DNA of 64,000 nt, from positions 62,001 through 126,000 of the forward strand of contig CAJUAU010000007.1 in NCBI GenBank assembly GCA_910584645.1. Reading direction: 5' to 3'. Below, piece after piece: positions 57,777 to 64,000 of the stretch (position 1 is its first letter; every line of letters starts with the position of its first letter). The translations under genes and the position numbers were made by a program. The stretch is from an uncultured Eubacterium sp. (lineage in GTDB: Bacteria; Bacillota; Clostridia; Lachnospirales; Lachnospiraceae). Below the pieces are notes generated by a model. That model was not told the DNA's origin and did no database searches. It saw only the letters and a program-made list of their open reading frames with translations.

Positions 57777-58259
57777 TCATGCTTTACAAATTTCCACCAT
57801 GATTTCTCCATTATTTATAAATTCAATTACCCCATAGGTCGGAATATGTTCGCTCTGTCTCGGTCTGGATATACTCCCCGGATTCAGTATCGTCATAGTG
57901 GAAGTCTGTTCTACAAACGGAACATGGGTATGGCCGTACATAACAACATCCGCCTCTTTCTCCTGTGCCCAGTACTTCAATGTGTCGATTCCCATATTCA
58001 CATGCTGTCTGTGTCCGTGAGTCATGGCGATGCGGTGGCCATGCAGCTGAAACACCAGGAAATCCGGCGCATCCAATGACCAGTCACAATTTCCCCTGAC
58101 CATATAAACAGGTCCTGGAATGGAATTCCTCAGCCTGTCTCCATAATTCTCTATATCTCCCAGGAAAAAAATCCCCTCTGCTTCTTTATGCCGTTTTATA
58201 ATGTCCAGCATTTTCTCATCTCTGCTGTGAGAGTCACTGAATACCAGGTATTTTGCCAT
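57777..58259 (-). CDS. YfcE/MJ0936-type metallophosphoesterase
   Basis: 160 residues from ATG 58259 (GGGAGAATGGG upstream; the frame extends 14 codons more without a site). Metal-binding motifs in order: S-D-S-H-S near 10, G-D-I-E-N-Y-G-D near 38, G-N-C-D-W near 62, T-H-G-H-R near 90 and Y-G-H-T-H-V-P near 117. These are Mn-dependent phosphodiesterases of the YfcE family. It follows rdgB by 81 bases on the same strand, a common pairing in Clostridia. Confidence 0.9.
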   Translation of the reverse strand: MAKYLVFSDSHSRDEKMLDIIKRHKEAEGIFFLGDIENYGDRLRNSIPGPVYMVRGNCDWSLDAPDFLVFQLHGHRIAMTHGHRQHVNMGIDTLKYWAQEKEADVVMYGHTHVPFVEQTSTMTILNPGSISRPRQSEHIPTYGVIEFINNGEIMVEICKA

Positions 58260-58340
58260 ATCCCATTCTCCCGTTAAAGCTGCTGCCTGTATGTGGTACA
58301 ATGAATACTAAGTTTGTTTTCATTATACTTGTTTTGTGTA

Positions 58341-58925
58341 CTACTTCAATTTCTCTACCATTTTCCTCAGGGCGATCCCCCGGTGACTAATGCGGTTCTT
58401 CTCTTCCGGCTCCAGTTCCCCGGTAGTACAGCCTCGTTCTGGCAGATAAAAGATGGGATCGTAGCCAAAACCATTGGCCCCCTTTGGCTCATGTGCCAGC
58501 ACTCCTTCAATTACCCCTTTGGTGGTCTCAACTTTTCCATCCGGGTAAGCACAGGCGATCACACACACAAACCGAGCCGTTCTCTCATCCTCACTGGCTG
58601 CCTCACAGCGCCGCAGCAGATCTGCATTTTTAACATCGTAAGAGGTCTCCTCTCCCAGATATCTGGCAGAATAGATCCCCGGCTCTCCATTCAGATAATC
58701 CACCTCAAAACCAGAATCGTCCGCCAGCACCATCTCTCCTGTCTCTTCACAGATGGCCTTGGCTTTGATCACAGCATTTTCTTCAAAACTGGCTCCGTCT
58801 TCCACGATATCTGTATGTATGTCCAAATCTTTGAGAGAATATACATCATACGCTTCTCCCAGAATCTGCCGGATCTCATTTACTTTTCCCTGATTATTGG
58901 TCGCAAATATAAGCTTCTTTGCCAT
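58341..58925 (-). CDS. rdgB: XTP/dITP pyrophosphatase (RdgB/HAM1)
   Basis: 194 residues from ATG 58925 (AAGGAAATGAGG upstream; upstream in-frame codons run into the repeat region). It hydrolyses non-canonical purine nucleoside triphosphates to monophosphates. Motifs: F-A-T-N-N-Q-G-K-V-N-E-I, S-F-E-E-N-A-V-I-K-A, L-A-D-D-S-G-F-E-V-D-Y-L-N-G-E-P-G-I-Y-S-A-R-Y, G-F-G-Y-D-P-I-F-Y and the closing S-H-R-G-I-A-L-R-K. It heads a two-gene unit with the phosphoesterase. Confidence 0.95.
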   Translation of the reverse strand: MAKKLIFATNNQGKVNEIRQILGEAYDVYSLKDLDIHTDIVEDGASFEENAVIKAKAICEETGEMVLADDSGFEVDYLNGEPGIYSARYLGEETSYDVKNADLLRRCEAASEDERTARFVCVIACAYPDGKVETTKGVIEGVLAHEPKGANGFGYDPIFYLPERGCTTGELEPEEKNRISHRGIALRKMVEKLK

Positions 58926-58990
58926 AATATTCCTCATTTCCTTCTTAGTATAATTGGTACAGCGTAAAATAGCAAGCACATCTTTCCGTA

Positions 58991-59250
58991 AAAGTAAAGC
59001 CAAGCGTATGAGAATTCACCATGCCTGCATGAGGGGATTCTCATACATTTGGCGCACCTCCGGAATGAGCAGGAAGGGCGGCAGCCCGGACTGCGAATGC
59101 AGGTGGCGGTTGCGGGAGTGCCAGTGGCACGGAGCAACCGACTTTTACATAAAGTAAAGCCAAGCGTATGAGAATTCACCATGCCTGCATGAGGGGATTC
59201 TCATACATTTGGCGCACCTCCGGAATGAGCAGGCAGGGCGGCAGCCCCGG
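58991..59250. repeat. 100-bp repeat in two copies with period 160 bp
   Basis: 58991-59090 and 59151-59250 are nearly identical (AAAGTAAAGCCAAGCGTATG onward). Each holds a hairpin GTATGAGAAT/ATTCTCATAC and ends in AGGGCGGCAGCCC. The right copy contains the stop codon and last 16 codons of the RlmL-like gene. CAGGGCGGCAGCCCC also occurs near 62,714. Confidence 0.9.
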
Positions 59251-60397
59251 AATGTTTTGGTGGTTTTATCCCCATGTACTGATATAGGTAAGTCTTCATC
59301 ATGCCATTATAAATCTTCCGGTTTTTCGTCGCCTTTTTCCCAATGGCCTTCTGGGCTTCTTCAAAACCGCTCAGCAGAAAGAAAGACCAGGTCTCATTTT
59401 CCCGGATGATATTTCCAATGGTACGGTATAAGAGCTCCATTTCTTTTTTTGAAGAGAGTCTCTCTCCATAGGGCGGGTTGGAAACAACAAAACCGTATTT
59501 TTTCGGCGAACTGAAATTAATGATATCTCTCTGCTGAAAATGGATCAGCTTGTCCACGCCGGCAAGCGCAGCATTTGCCCTTGCCATTTTCAAAACTTCT
59601 CCGTCGATATCGTAACCCTGAATATTCACTTCCGCTTCCTCTTCCATCAGATCGGAGGCTTCTTCTGCCGCTGAGTACCACTCCTTTTTGGGAATGAGAT
59701 TGGTCCACCCCTCAGCGGTAAATTCCCGGTTTATCCCTGGTGCCATATTCATGGCGATCATCGCCGCCTCAATGAGGATCGTCCCGCTGCCACAAAACGG
59801 ATCCACCAGGATCCGGTCTTTTTTCCAGGGCGAAAGAAGCAGGATCGCTGCTGCCAGCGTCTCCGTCACCGGTGCGGGAGCCGTATACTTCCGGTATCCC
59901 CTCTTGTGGAGAGAGATACCTGTCGTATCGAGTCCCACTGTCACAACATTTTTTAAAATACTGATGCGCAGGGGATATTCCGCCCCGTCTTCCTTAAACC
60001 ATTCCTGGTGATAAGTCTTTTTCAAACTTTCTACCATTGCTTTTTTCACAATTCGCTGAATATCCGACGGGCTGAACAGCTGGCTGTTTACCGAGGAAGC
60101 CTTTGCTACCCAAAACTTCCCGTCTTTTGGAATATATCTGTCCCACGGCAGCGCCTTAATATTCTCAAACAGCTCATCAAAGGTAAATGCCTTAAATTCT
60201 GCTACCTTTAAAAGAATGCGCTCTGTTGTCCGCAGGAAAATATTTGCCCGGCAAATTCCCTCCGCATCTGCCCGGAAGGTAACTTTTCCGTTATCCACTG
60301 CCACGGTCTCATAACCAAGATCCAGAATTTCCCGTTTCAACACTGCTTCCATTCCAAAATGGCAGGGTGCGATCAGCTCATATGTGTTATTATTCAT
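59201..60397 (-). CDS. THUMP-domain RNA methyltransferase (RlmL/YpsC-like)
   Basis: 398 residues. The THUMP domain covers about 45-155. The Rossmann methyltransferase domain, about 165-380, has D-P-F-C-G-S-G-T-I-L-I-E-A-A and the N6/N2 amino-methyltransferase motif S-N-P-P-Y-G-E-R-L near 310. By family it is a 23S rRNA guanine-N2 methyltransferase. The start overlaps the rhodanese stop as ATGA. The last 16 residues or so (S-G-A-A-A-L-P-A-H-S-G-G-A-P-N-V) are encoded by a dispersed repeat and are probably not ancestral. Confidence 0.9.
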   Translation of the reverse strand: MNNNTYELIAPCHFGMEAVLKREILDLGYETVAVDNGKVTFRADAEGICRANIFLRTTERILLKVAEFKAFTFDELFENIKALPWDRYIPKDGKFWVAKASSVNSQLFSPSDIQRIVKKAMVESLKKTYHQEWFKEDGAEYPLRISILKNVVTVGLDTTGISLHKRGYRKYTAPAPVTETLAAAILLLSPWKKDRILVDPFCGSGTILIEAAMIAMNMAPGINREFTAEGWTNLIPKKEWYSAAEEASDLMEEEAEVNIQGYDIDGEVLKMARANAALAGVDKLIHFQQRDIINFSSPKKYGFVVSNPPYGERLSSKKEMELLYRTIGNIIRENETWSFFLLSGFEEAQKAIGKKATKNRKIYNGMMKTYLYQYMGIKPPKHSGAAALPAHSGGAPNV

Positions 60398-60714
60398 TCA
60401 GCCTTCGTTTCCTTTCTTTTCCATACCTTATATCCCTGATATCCCCCGGCAATACTGATGGCATAATAGCCCTTCCTGTTCATCTCCCTTGCCGCATACA
60501 TACTCTGATTCCCTCGTTCACAATAAAACACCACGGTATCGTATCTGTGGGTCCAGGTCTCTTTTTCCACCTGCCAGCGCTCATAAGGTATATTTCTGGC
60601 ACCTTTTATATGCCCCTGTTCATAATCCTCTTCCTCCCGTAAATCTATGAGAATTGTTCCCGGTCTTCTGAGATAATTCTCCAGATCCTGGATGGGTATA
60701 ATCGAAAAACTCAT
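60394..60714 (-). CDS. Rhodanese-like domain protein
   Basis: 106 residues from ATG 60714; the site upstream is weak (GTGATAAG), and the frame runs 24 codons further. It is a single rhodanese domain with D-L-R-E-E-E-D-Y-E-Q-G-H-I-K-G-A-R-N-I-P and the active-site loop Y-C-E-R-G-N-Q-S, with Cys near 72. Such small proteins carry sulfur as persulfide. It is translationally coupled to the RNA methyltransferase gene by a 4-base overlap. Confidence 0.85.
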   Translation of the reverse strand: MSFSIIPIQDLENYLRRPGTILIDLREEEDYEQGHIKGARNIPYERWQVEKETWTHRYDTVVFYCERGNQSMYAAREMNRKGYYAISIAGGYQGYKVWKRKETKAE

Positions 60715-60779
60715 ACTTATCACGTTCTTTTTTATTACATTATATGACAGAAATATGTAAAACGTGACCGCCTTTGCGT

Positions 60780-60812
60780 AAACCAAGCCGTCCCCAAATG
60801 GTGACGGCCTGA
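60780..60812 (-). terminator. Terminator after the Asn/Ser-rich gene
   Basis: On minus GCCGTC (60803-60808) pairs with GACGGC (60787-60792), followed by TTGGTTT. Confidence 0.6.
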
Positions 60813-60825
60813 TCGCTTTTGCAAA

Positions 60826-61107
60826 CTACTTTGTGCTGTTGTAAGAATTGTTTGCATTCTTTGTAGAATTTTTGCTGGAATTCTTACTTGAGCTGTTGCT
60901 GGAATTGTTGCTTGAGTTGCTGCTTGTGTTCTTCGTGCTGTTATTCGAGTTGTTGTTTGTGCTGTTCTTGCAGCCTGAAGAGTTCCGGCAGTTCGAGCAG
61001 TTTGACCTGTTGTTAGTACTGTTGTTCGTACTATTCTTTGTGCTGTTGTTTGAGTTGTTGTTCGTGCTGTTCTTTTCATTGAAATCGTCTAAAAAATTCT
61101 TAGCCAT
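60826..61107 (-). CDS. Small low-complexity Asn/Ser/Thr/Lys-rich protein
   Basis: 93 residues from ATG 61107 with GGAGG about 10 bases upstream. After the leader M-A-K-N-F-L-D-D-F-N-E-K the protein is almost only N, S, T and K in short imperfect repeats such as S-T-N-N-N-S-N-N-S-T-K-N. One cysteine-bearing patch lies near 36-46 (C-S-N-C-R-N-S-S-G-C). There is no signal peptide or membrane helix. Such composition recalls spore-coat or spore-core proteins of Clostridia, which is only a suggestion. A good ribosome binding site and terminator argue that it is a real gene, although the other frames are also open. Confidence 0.7.
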   Translation of the reverse strand: MAKNFLDDFNEKNSTNNNSNNSTKNSTNNSTNNRSNCSNCRNSSGCKNSTNNNSNNSTKNTSSNSSNNSSNSSSKNSSKNSTKNANNSYNSTK

Positions 61108-61181
61108 TGTTATATTCCTCCTGTTTGTAATGTGTTAACGTTACAGGAATAGTATGGCTTTTTTACATGACGTTATACAGA

Positions 61182-62045
61182 TCAAGCTTTTCCAACCGAA
61201 CCAAATAATTCCATTTTTTCTTTAACCGTAGCTTTAATGGCATCTGCGCCCGGAGCCAGAAGCTTACGCGGGTCAAAGCCTTTTCCTTCCAGGTCTTTTC
61301 CAGCTTCGATATATTTACGTGTCGCATCCGCGAAGGAAAGCTGGCACTCTGTATTTACATTAATCTTAGATACTCCAAGGCTGATCGCTTTTTTGATCAT
61401 GTCCTCAGGTATTCCTGTTCCACCGTGAAGTACCAGCGGCATATCTCCAGTCAGCTGCTGTACGGCATCCAGTGTCTCAAAGCTGAGGCCAGCCCAGTTT
61501 TCCGGATATTTTCCGTGAATATTTCCGATCCCGGCTGCCAGCATGGTAACACCCAGGTCAGCGATCATCTTACACTCTTCCGGATCTGCACATTCTCCGG
61601 CACCAACGACTCCGTCCTCTTCACCGCCAATGGAACCAACTTCTGCCTCGATGGACATTCCTTTGTCATTGCAGATGGCCACCAGTTCTTTTGTTTTTGC
61701 TACATTTTCCTCGATAGGATAATGAGAACCATCAAACATAATGGAAGAAAATCCTGCTTCGATACATGCCTTCGCTCCCTCATAGCTGCCGTGGTCAAGA
61801 TGAAGTGCTACTGGAACAGTGATCCCAAGCTCCTCCAACATTCCATTTACCATGCCCACAACAGTTTTATAACCACACATGTACTTTCCCGCTCCCTCGG
61901 ATACACCAAGGATAACAGGGGATTTTAATTCTTCTGCTGTGAGAAGGATTGATTTTGTCCACTCAAGATTATTGATATTAAACTGTCCTACTGCATATTT
62001 ACCCGCTTTTGCTTTTGTAAGCATTTCTTTTGCTGAAACTAACAT
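61182..62045 (-). CDS. fba: Class II fructose-1,6-bisphosphate aldolase
   Basis: 287 residues, standard for the zinc-dependent class IIA/B enzymes of Firmicutes. Zinc and substrate motifs: F-N-I-N-N-L-E-W, L-H-L-D-H-G-S-Y near 83, E-A-E-V-G-S-I-G-G-E-E-D near 133, G-N-I-H-G-K-Y near 177, L-H-G-G-T-G-I-P near 208 and K-I-N-V-N-T-E-C near 230. It splits fructose 1,6-bisphosphate to DHAP and G3P in glycolysis. TGGAGG precedes ATG 62045. It is monocistronic. Confidence 0.95.
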   Translation of the reverse strand: MLVSAKEMLTKAKAGKYAVGQFNINNLEWTKSILLTAEELKSPVILGVSEGAGKYMCGYKTVVGMVNGMLEELGITVPVALHLDHGSYEGAKACIEAGFSSIMFDGSHYPIEENVAKTKELVAICNDKGMSIEAEVGSIGGEEDGVVGAGECADPEECKMIADLGVTMLAAGIGNIHGKYPENWAGLSFETLDAVQQLTGDMPLVLHGGTGIPEDMIKKAISLGVSKINVNTECQLSFADATRKYIEAGKDLEGKGFDPRKLLAPGADAIKATVKEKMELFGSVGKA

Positions 62046-62129
62046 TCTCTTACCTCCATTTTATTTTATCATAATTTTCGCACACGTTTTTGTGCATCCC
62101 AAGCTGCGAAACAACTTGCCAATAAGATC

Positions 62130-62165
62130 GTAAGAACTTATTTTAAGTCCGTAAGAACTTATTTT
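62130..62165. repeat. 21-bp tandem direct repeat between the SEC-C gene and fba
   Basis: GTAAGAACTTATTTT occurs at 62130-62144 and 62151-62165. The second copy overlaps the stop codon of the SEC-C gene. It may be a regulatory pair for fba or a duplicated gene end. Confidence 0.6.
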
Positions 62166-62668
62166 CTTCCACAACAATGTTTGTATTTTTTGCCGCTGCC
62201 ACATGGACAGGGCTCATTTCTTCCCACCTTCGGCTCTTCGTTACGCACTGTACCAGAGTCTTTCTGTTTACGGTATAGTTCCTTCTGGCGCTCCTTAGTC
62301 AGGATCTCGTCCCACTGGGGAAGTGTATACAGCCACTCCGCATTGCATTCTACCATATTATAATATAATTTTTCACAATCAATATTGAGCTTTACCTGTG
62401 TATCCTTCTCCATGGTGTCAATGGGATTGGGCTCCTTCAGACTGTCATTGATACCATCTAAAAATCCAACCATCATAGAAAGGGGCACTTCATATTTTTC
62501 TGCCAGTCCTTCTACCGTCCCCTCGACTACTTCTTCTGGATTCGTCAGAAGCTGCTCATAGATCCCTTTTTCCAGTTCAAAATAATTTCTCCAAAGTTCT
62601 TCTCCCTTTTTGGAGTTCTGCATATCCTCCGCATATGCATAATCTCTCCATTCCTGTAATAATGCCAT
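62159..62668 (-). CDS. SEC-C metal-binding domain protein
   Basis: 169 residues from ATG 62668 (GGAGG upstream). The helical N-terminal domain (about 1-140) begins M-A-L-L-Q-E-W-R-D-Y-A-Y. The last 24 residues are a SEC-C zinc finger (G-R-N-E-P-C-P-C-G-S-G-K-K-Y-K-H-C-C), as at the end of SecA. Homologues are widespread in Clostridia without known function. They may bind ribosomes or nucleic acids through the finger. Confidence 0.87.
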   Translation of the reverse strand: MALLQEWRDYAYAEDMQNSKKGEELWRNYFELEKGIYEQLLTNPEEVVEGTVEGLAEKYEVPLSMMVGFLDGINDSLKEPNPIDTMEKDTQVKLNIDCEKLYYNMVECNAEWLYTLPQWDEILTKERQKELYRKQKDSGTVRNEEPKVGRNEPCPCGSGKKYKHCCGRK

Positions 62669-62775
62669 TTAATTGTCCTCCCTGGCTTTTTCTCTGTTTT
62701 CATTCTGCCGAACAGGGCGGCAGCCCCATAATGTACTTAGTCTATCCTAATTTCTATGCAAGGTTTTTGCACACC

Positions 62776-62899
62776 TTTCCGCATAAGCGCTCACGTCGAA
62801 ACCTCCGGTTTCTCCGTGTTCGTTAGGCTCTTTTTATGCTTCTCTTTCCGCATAAGCGCTCACGTCGAAACCTTCGGTTTCTCCGTGTTCGTTAGGCTC
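62776..62899. repeat. 55-bp direct repeat, two copies, period 69 bp
   Basis: 62776-62830 and 62845-62899 share TTTCCGCATAAGCGCTCACG through GTGTTCGTTAGGCTC. Each holds the hairpin GAAACC(TNC)GGTTTC. The region 62,669-63,000 otherwise shows only a long hairpin. Confidence 0.85.
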
Positions 62900-62904
62900 A
62901 CATA

Positions 62905-62958
62905 GACTTTTTCAGAATGCGCTTTGCCTGTAAACAGGCACCGCATTCTTTAAAAGTC
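62905..62958. terminator. Long interrupted hairpin after the amidase gene
   Basis: GACTTTT...AGAATGCG...CCTG and CAGG...CGCATTCT...AAAAGTC pair in sequence. It lies about 40 bases downstream of the minus-strand amidase stop. Confidence 0.6.
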
Positions 62959-63000
62959 TGCGTTCGCGCTTATGCGTTCATTGTATCACAAAAAATGGCA

Positions 63001-63735
63001 TCAAGCAAGATAGGAATCTATTCCGTCTGCAATTCCCTTCACCATCTTTTTCTGGTAAGAAGCCGAAGACATCTTCCGGTCTTCCGCCGGATTGCTCATA
63101 AAGCCCATCTCAATTATTGTTACAGGTATCTTACACCAGTTGATCCCTGTCATTGTGTCTGTATACATGACTCCCCGGTTCCTCGCTCCGGTGGCACGGC
63201 AAAAAGCAGCAATGACTTTTTTAGAAAGTTTCTGGCTTGCCCCGCGCACTTTTTTTGACAAATACTGGTTTTTGTTCGTGGGGGCGATGGTCAGCGCCCC
63301 GCTGACCGAAGAGCTGGAAGCGGAATTTGCGTGGATTCTCACAAAGGCGTCTGCCTTTGCCCGGTTTGCCACCTGTGCCCGCTGAACATTGGATATATTT
63401 ACATTGTGTCCGGTGCGGACCATAACTACCTTATAGCCCCGGCCTTCCAGTTCTTTTTTTAACTTTTTAGCCACCTGAAGGTTTAATTTATATTCAGGCA
63501 GTTTTGTGGCACAGCCGGAAGTACCTGACGTAACCTTTGCCTTTTTTGTGGAAGAGCCCGGACCATTAGGTTCCTTGGCGTTATTTCCCCGCAGCTGATG
63601 CCCCGCATCGATCGCTACTACCTTCTGTCTCGCTGCACTGGCTTCCCTGGCACCTGCTGCCGAAAGTGCCATGCACAATCCCACCAGGAGAACTGCCGAT
63701 ACCTTTTTTATCTCTGTCTTCGTATTCAACTTCAT
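63001..63735 (-). CDS. Secreted N-acetylmuramoyl-L-alanine amidase (Amidase_3)
   Basis: 244 residues. Signal peptide about 1-34, amidase domain about 37-243. Zinc ligands: His in I-D-A-G-H near 46, Glu in L-P-E-Y-K-L-N near 81 and His in F-V-R-I-H-A-N near 135. The catalytic Glu is in I-I-E-M-G-F-M-S-N near 212. It cleaves the bond between MurNAc and L-Ala in peptidoglycan. It has no cell-wall-binding repeats. In spore formers such small enzymes often act in mother-cell lysis or germination, which is inference here. Confidence 0.93.
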   Translation of the reverse strand: MKLNTKTEIKKVSAVLLVGLCMALSAAGAREASAARQKVVAIDAGHQLRGNNAKEPNGPGSSTKKAKVTSGTSGCATKLPEYKLNLQVAKKLKKELEGRGYKVVMVRTGHNVNISNVQRAQVANRAKADAFVRIHANSASSSSVSGALTIAPTNKNQYLSKKVRGASQKLSKKVIAAFCRATGARNRGVMYTDTMTGINWCKIPVTIIEMGFMSNPAEDRKMSSASYQKKMVKGIADGIDSYLA

Positions 63736-63842
63736 CTGTTCCTCTCCTCTCGTTTAATGCCCGTCTCCGGCCCGGTTATGCCATCGAACCATACATAACG
63801 ACAAAAACCGCCCATCTAAGGCGGTTCCCATCTTTTTGCCAA

Positions 63843-63925
63843 TGCGGAGTATGGGACTTGAACCCACACGTCTCAGAGACACATGATCCTTAGTCATGCC
63901 TGTCTGCCAATTCCAGCAACTCCGC
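63843..63925 (-). tRNA. tRNA-Leu (anticodon AAG)
   Basis: 83-base class II tRNA. Acceptor GCGGAGT/ACTCCGC with discriminator A. Anticodon stem CATGA/TCATG with loop CTAAGGA, anticodon AAG. Long variable arm GTGTCTCTGAGACGT. No encoded CCA. Confidence 0.92.
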
Positions 63926-63948
63926 ATGCAATTTAACACTGCTTGACT

Positions 63949-63977
63949 ATAATACCAGATTTCCCTCCCATTGTCAA
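63949..63977 (-). promoter_or_regulatory. Promoter of tRNA-Leu(AAG)
   Basis: TTGACA (63972-63977), 17-base spacer, TATTAT (63949-63954) on minus, 24 bases before the tRNA. Confidence 0.88.
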
Positions 63978-64000
63978 ATGTTTTTTCCTTCTTTTTCTTT

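Noticed and set aside
58990..59260. CRISPR array
   Set aside because: Only two units of 100 bp with a 60-bp gap and no cas genes; units and spacer are too long.
60735..61079. A Thr/Arg/Gln-rich 114-codon frame overlapping the Asn-rich gene
   Set aside because: It is the frame-shifted reading of the same simple repeats, lacks a ribosome binding site and runs through the terminator.
62776..62899. CRISPR-like repeats
   Set aside because: Two 55-bp copies separated by 14 bp, without further units or cas genes.

Overview
The window looks like a chromosome segment of an anaerobic gut Firmicute of the Clostridia, most probably a Lachnospiraceae member. The evidence is a moderate GC content, strong AGGAGG ribosome binding sites, a sporulation sigma factor (sigH), Spo0A boxes, an archaeal-type AspRS with GatCAB behind a T-box, xylanases carrying Ig-like modules, and an agr-like quorum system. 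I cannot name the species.

Layout. 1-3.9 kb: an edge-truncated unknown gene, then an agr-like system (AgrB and AgrD on +, converging on an AgrC-like kinase and a LytTR regulator on -), then a small XRE regulator. 4-6.2 kb: tRNA-Leu, a patatin-like lipase and an unknown protein. 6.4-9.5 kb: a fucose/arabinose-isomerase-family sugar isomerase and xylulokinase. 9.6-15.5 kb: a secreted subtilase with two CBM2-like domains followed by three tandem leucine-rich-repeat (LRR) genes. The operon has a promoter preceded by three phased Spo0A-box-like sites, and a 269-bp MITE with a TA target duplication now splits the subtilase. 15.7-21.3 kb: a PilZ protein and the T-box-controlled aspS-gatC-gatA-gatB operon. 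21.3-25.1 kb: an ABC exporter pair bounded by repeats. 25-31.3 kb: a secreted Ig/DUF3237-like protein, Ca/Na antiporter, YugP-type protease, NlpC/P60 hydrolase, RidA and a cytidylate-kinase-like protein. 31.3-49 kb: a xylan and surface-polysaccharide region with three GH10 xylanases, two large non-catalytic Ig/carbohydrate-binding proteins, an O-antigen ligase/polymerase-like protein, a phosphoglycosyl transferase, a degenerate M23 protein and RfbA. 49-64 kb: housekeeping genes (mrnC, a P-type ATPase, sigH, rlmB, ispF, rdgB, rlmL-like, fba, a cell wall amidase), tRNAs Thr, Met, Val and Leu, one IS110 element with a probable bridge-RNA region, and several families of short hairpin-bearing intergenic repeats.

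How it may work together. The secreted xylanases and binding proteins share a very basic N-terminal Ig-like module, which could hold them at the cell surface. Xylo-oligosaccharides would end as pentoses, and the isomerase/xylulokinase pair could feed the product to the pentose phosphate pathway. Quorum sensing (agr) and sporulation signalling (Spo0A boxes, SigH) suggest density- and stage-dependent control of secreted proteins.

The most unusual items are the AgrD with a very short predicted peptide ring, the precisely reconstructable MITE insertion into the Spo0A-box-fronted subtilase/LRR operon, the homogenised tandem LRR triplicate, an Asn-type T-box candidate on aspS-gatCAB, a GH10 lacking its last barrel strand, and intergenic repeats that supply the 3' ends of genes.
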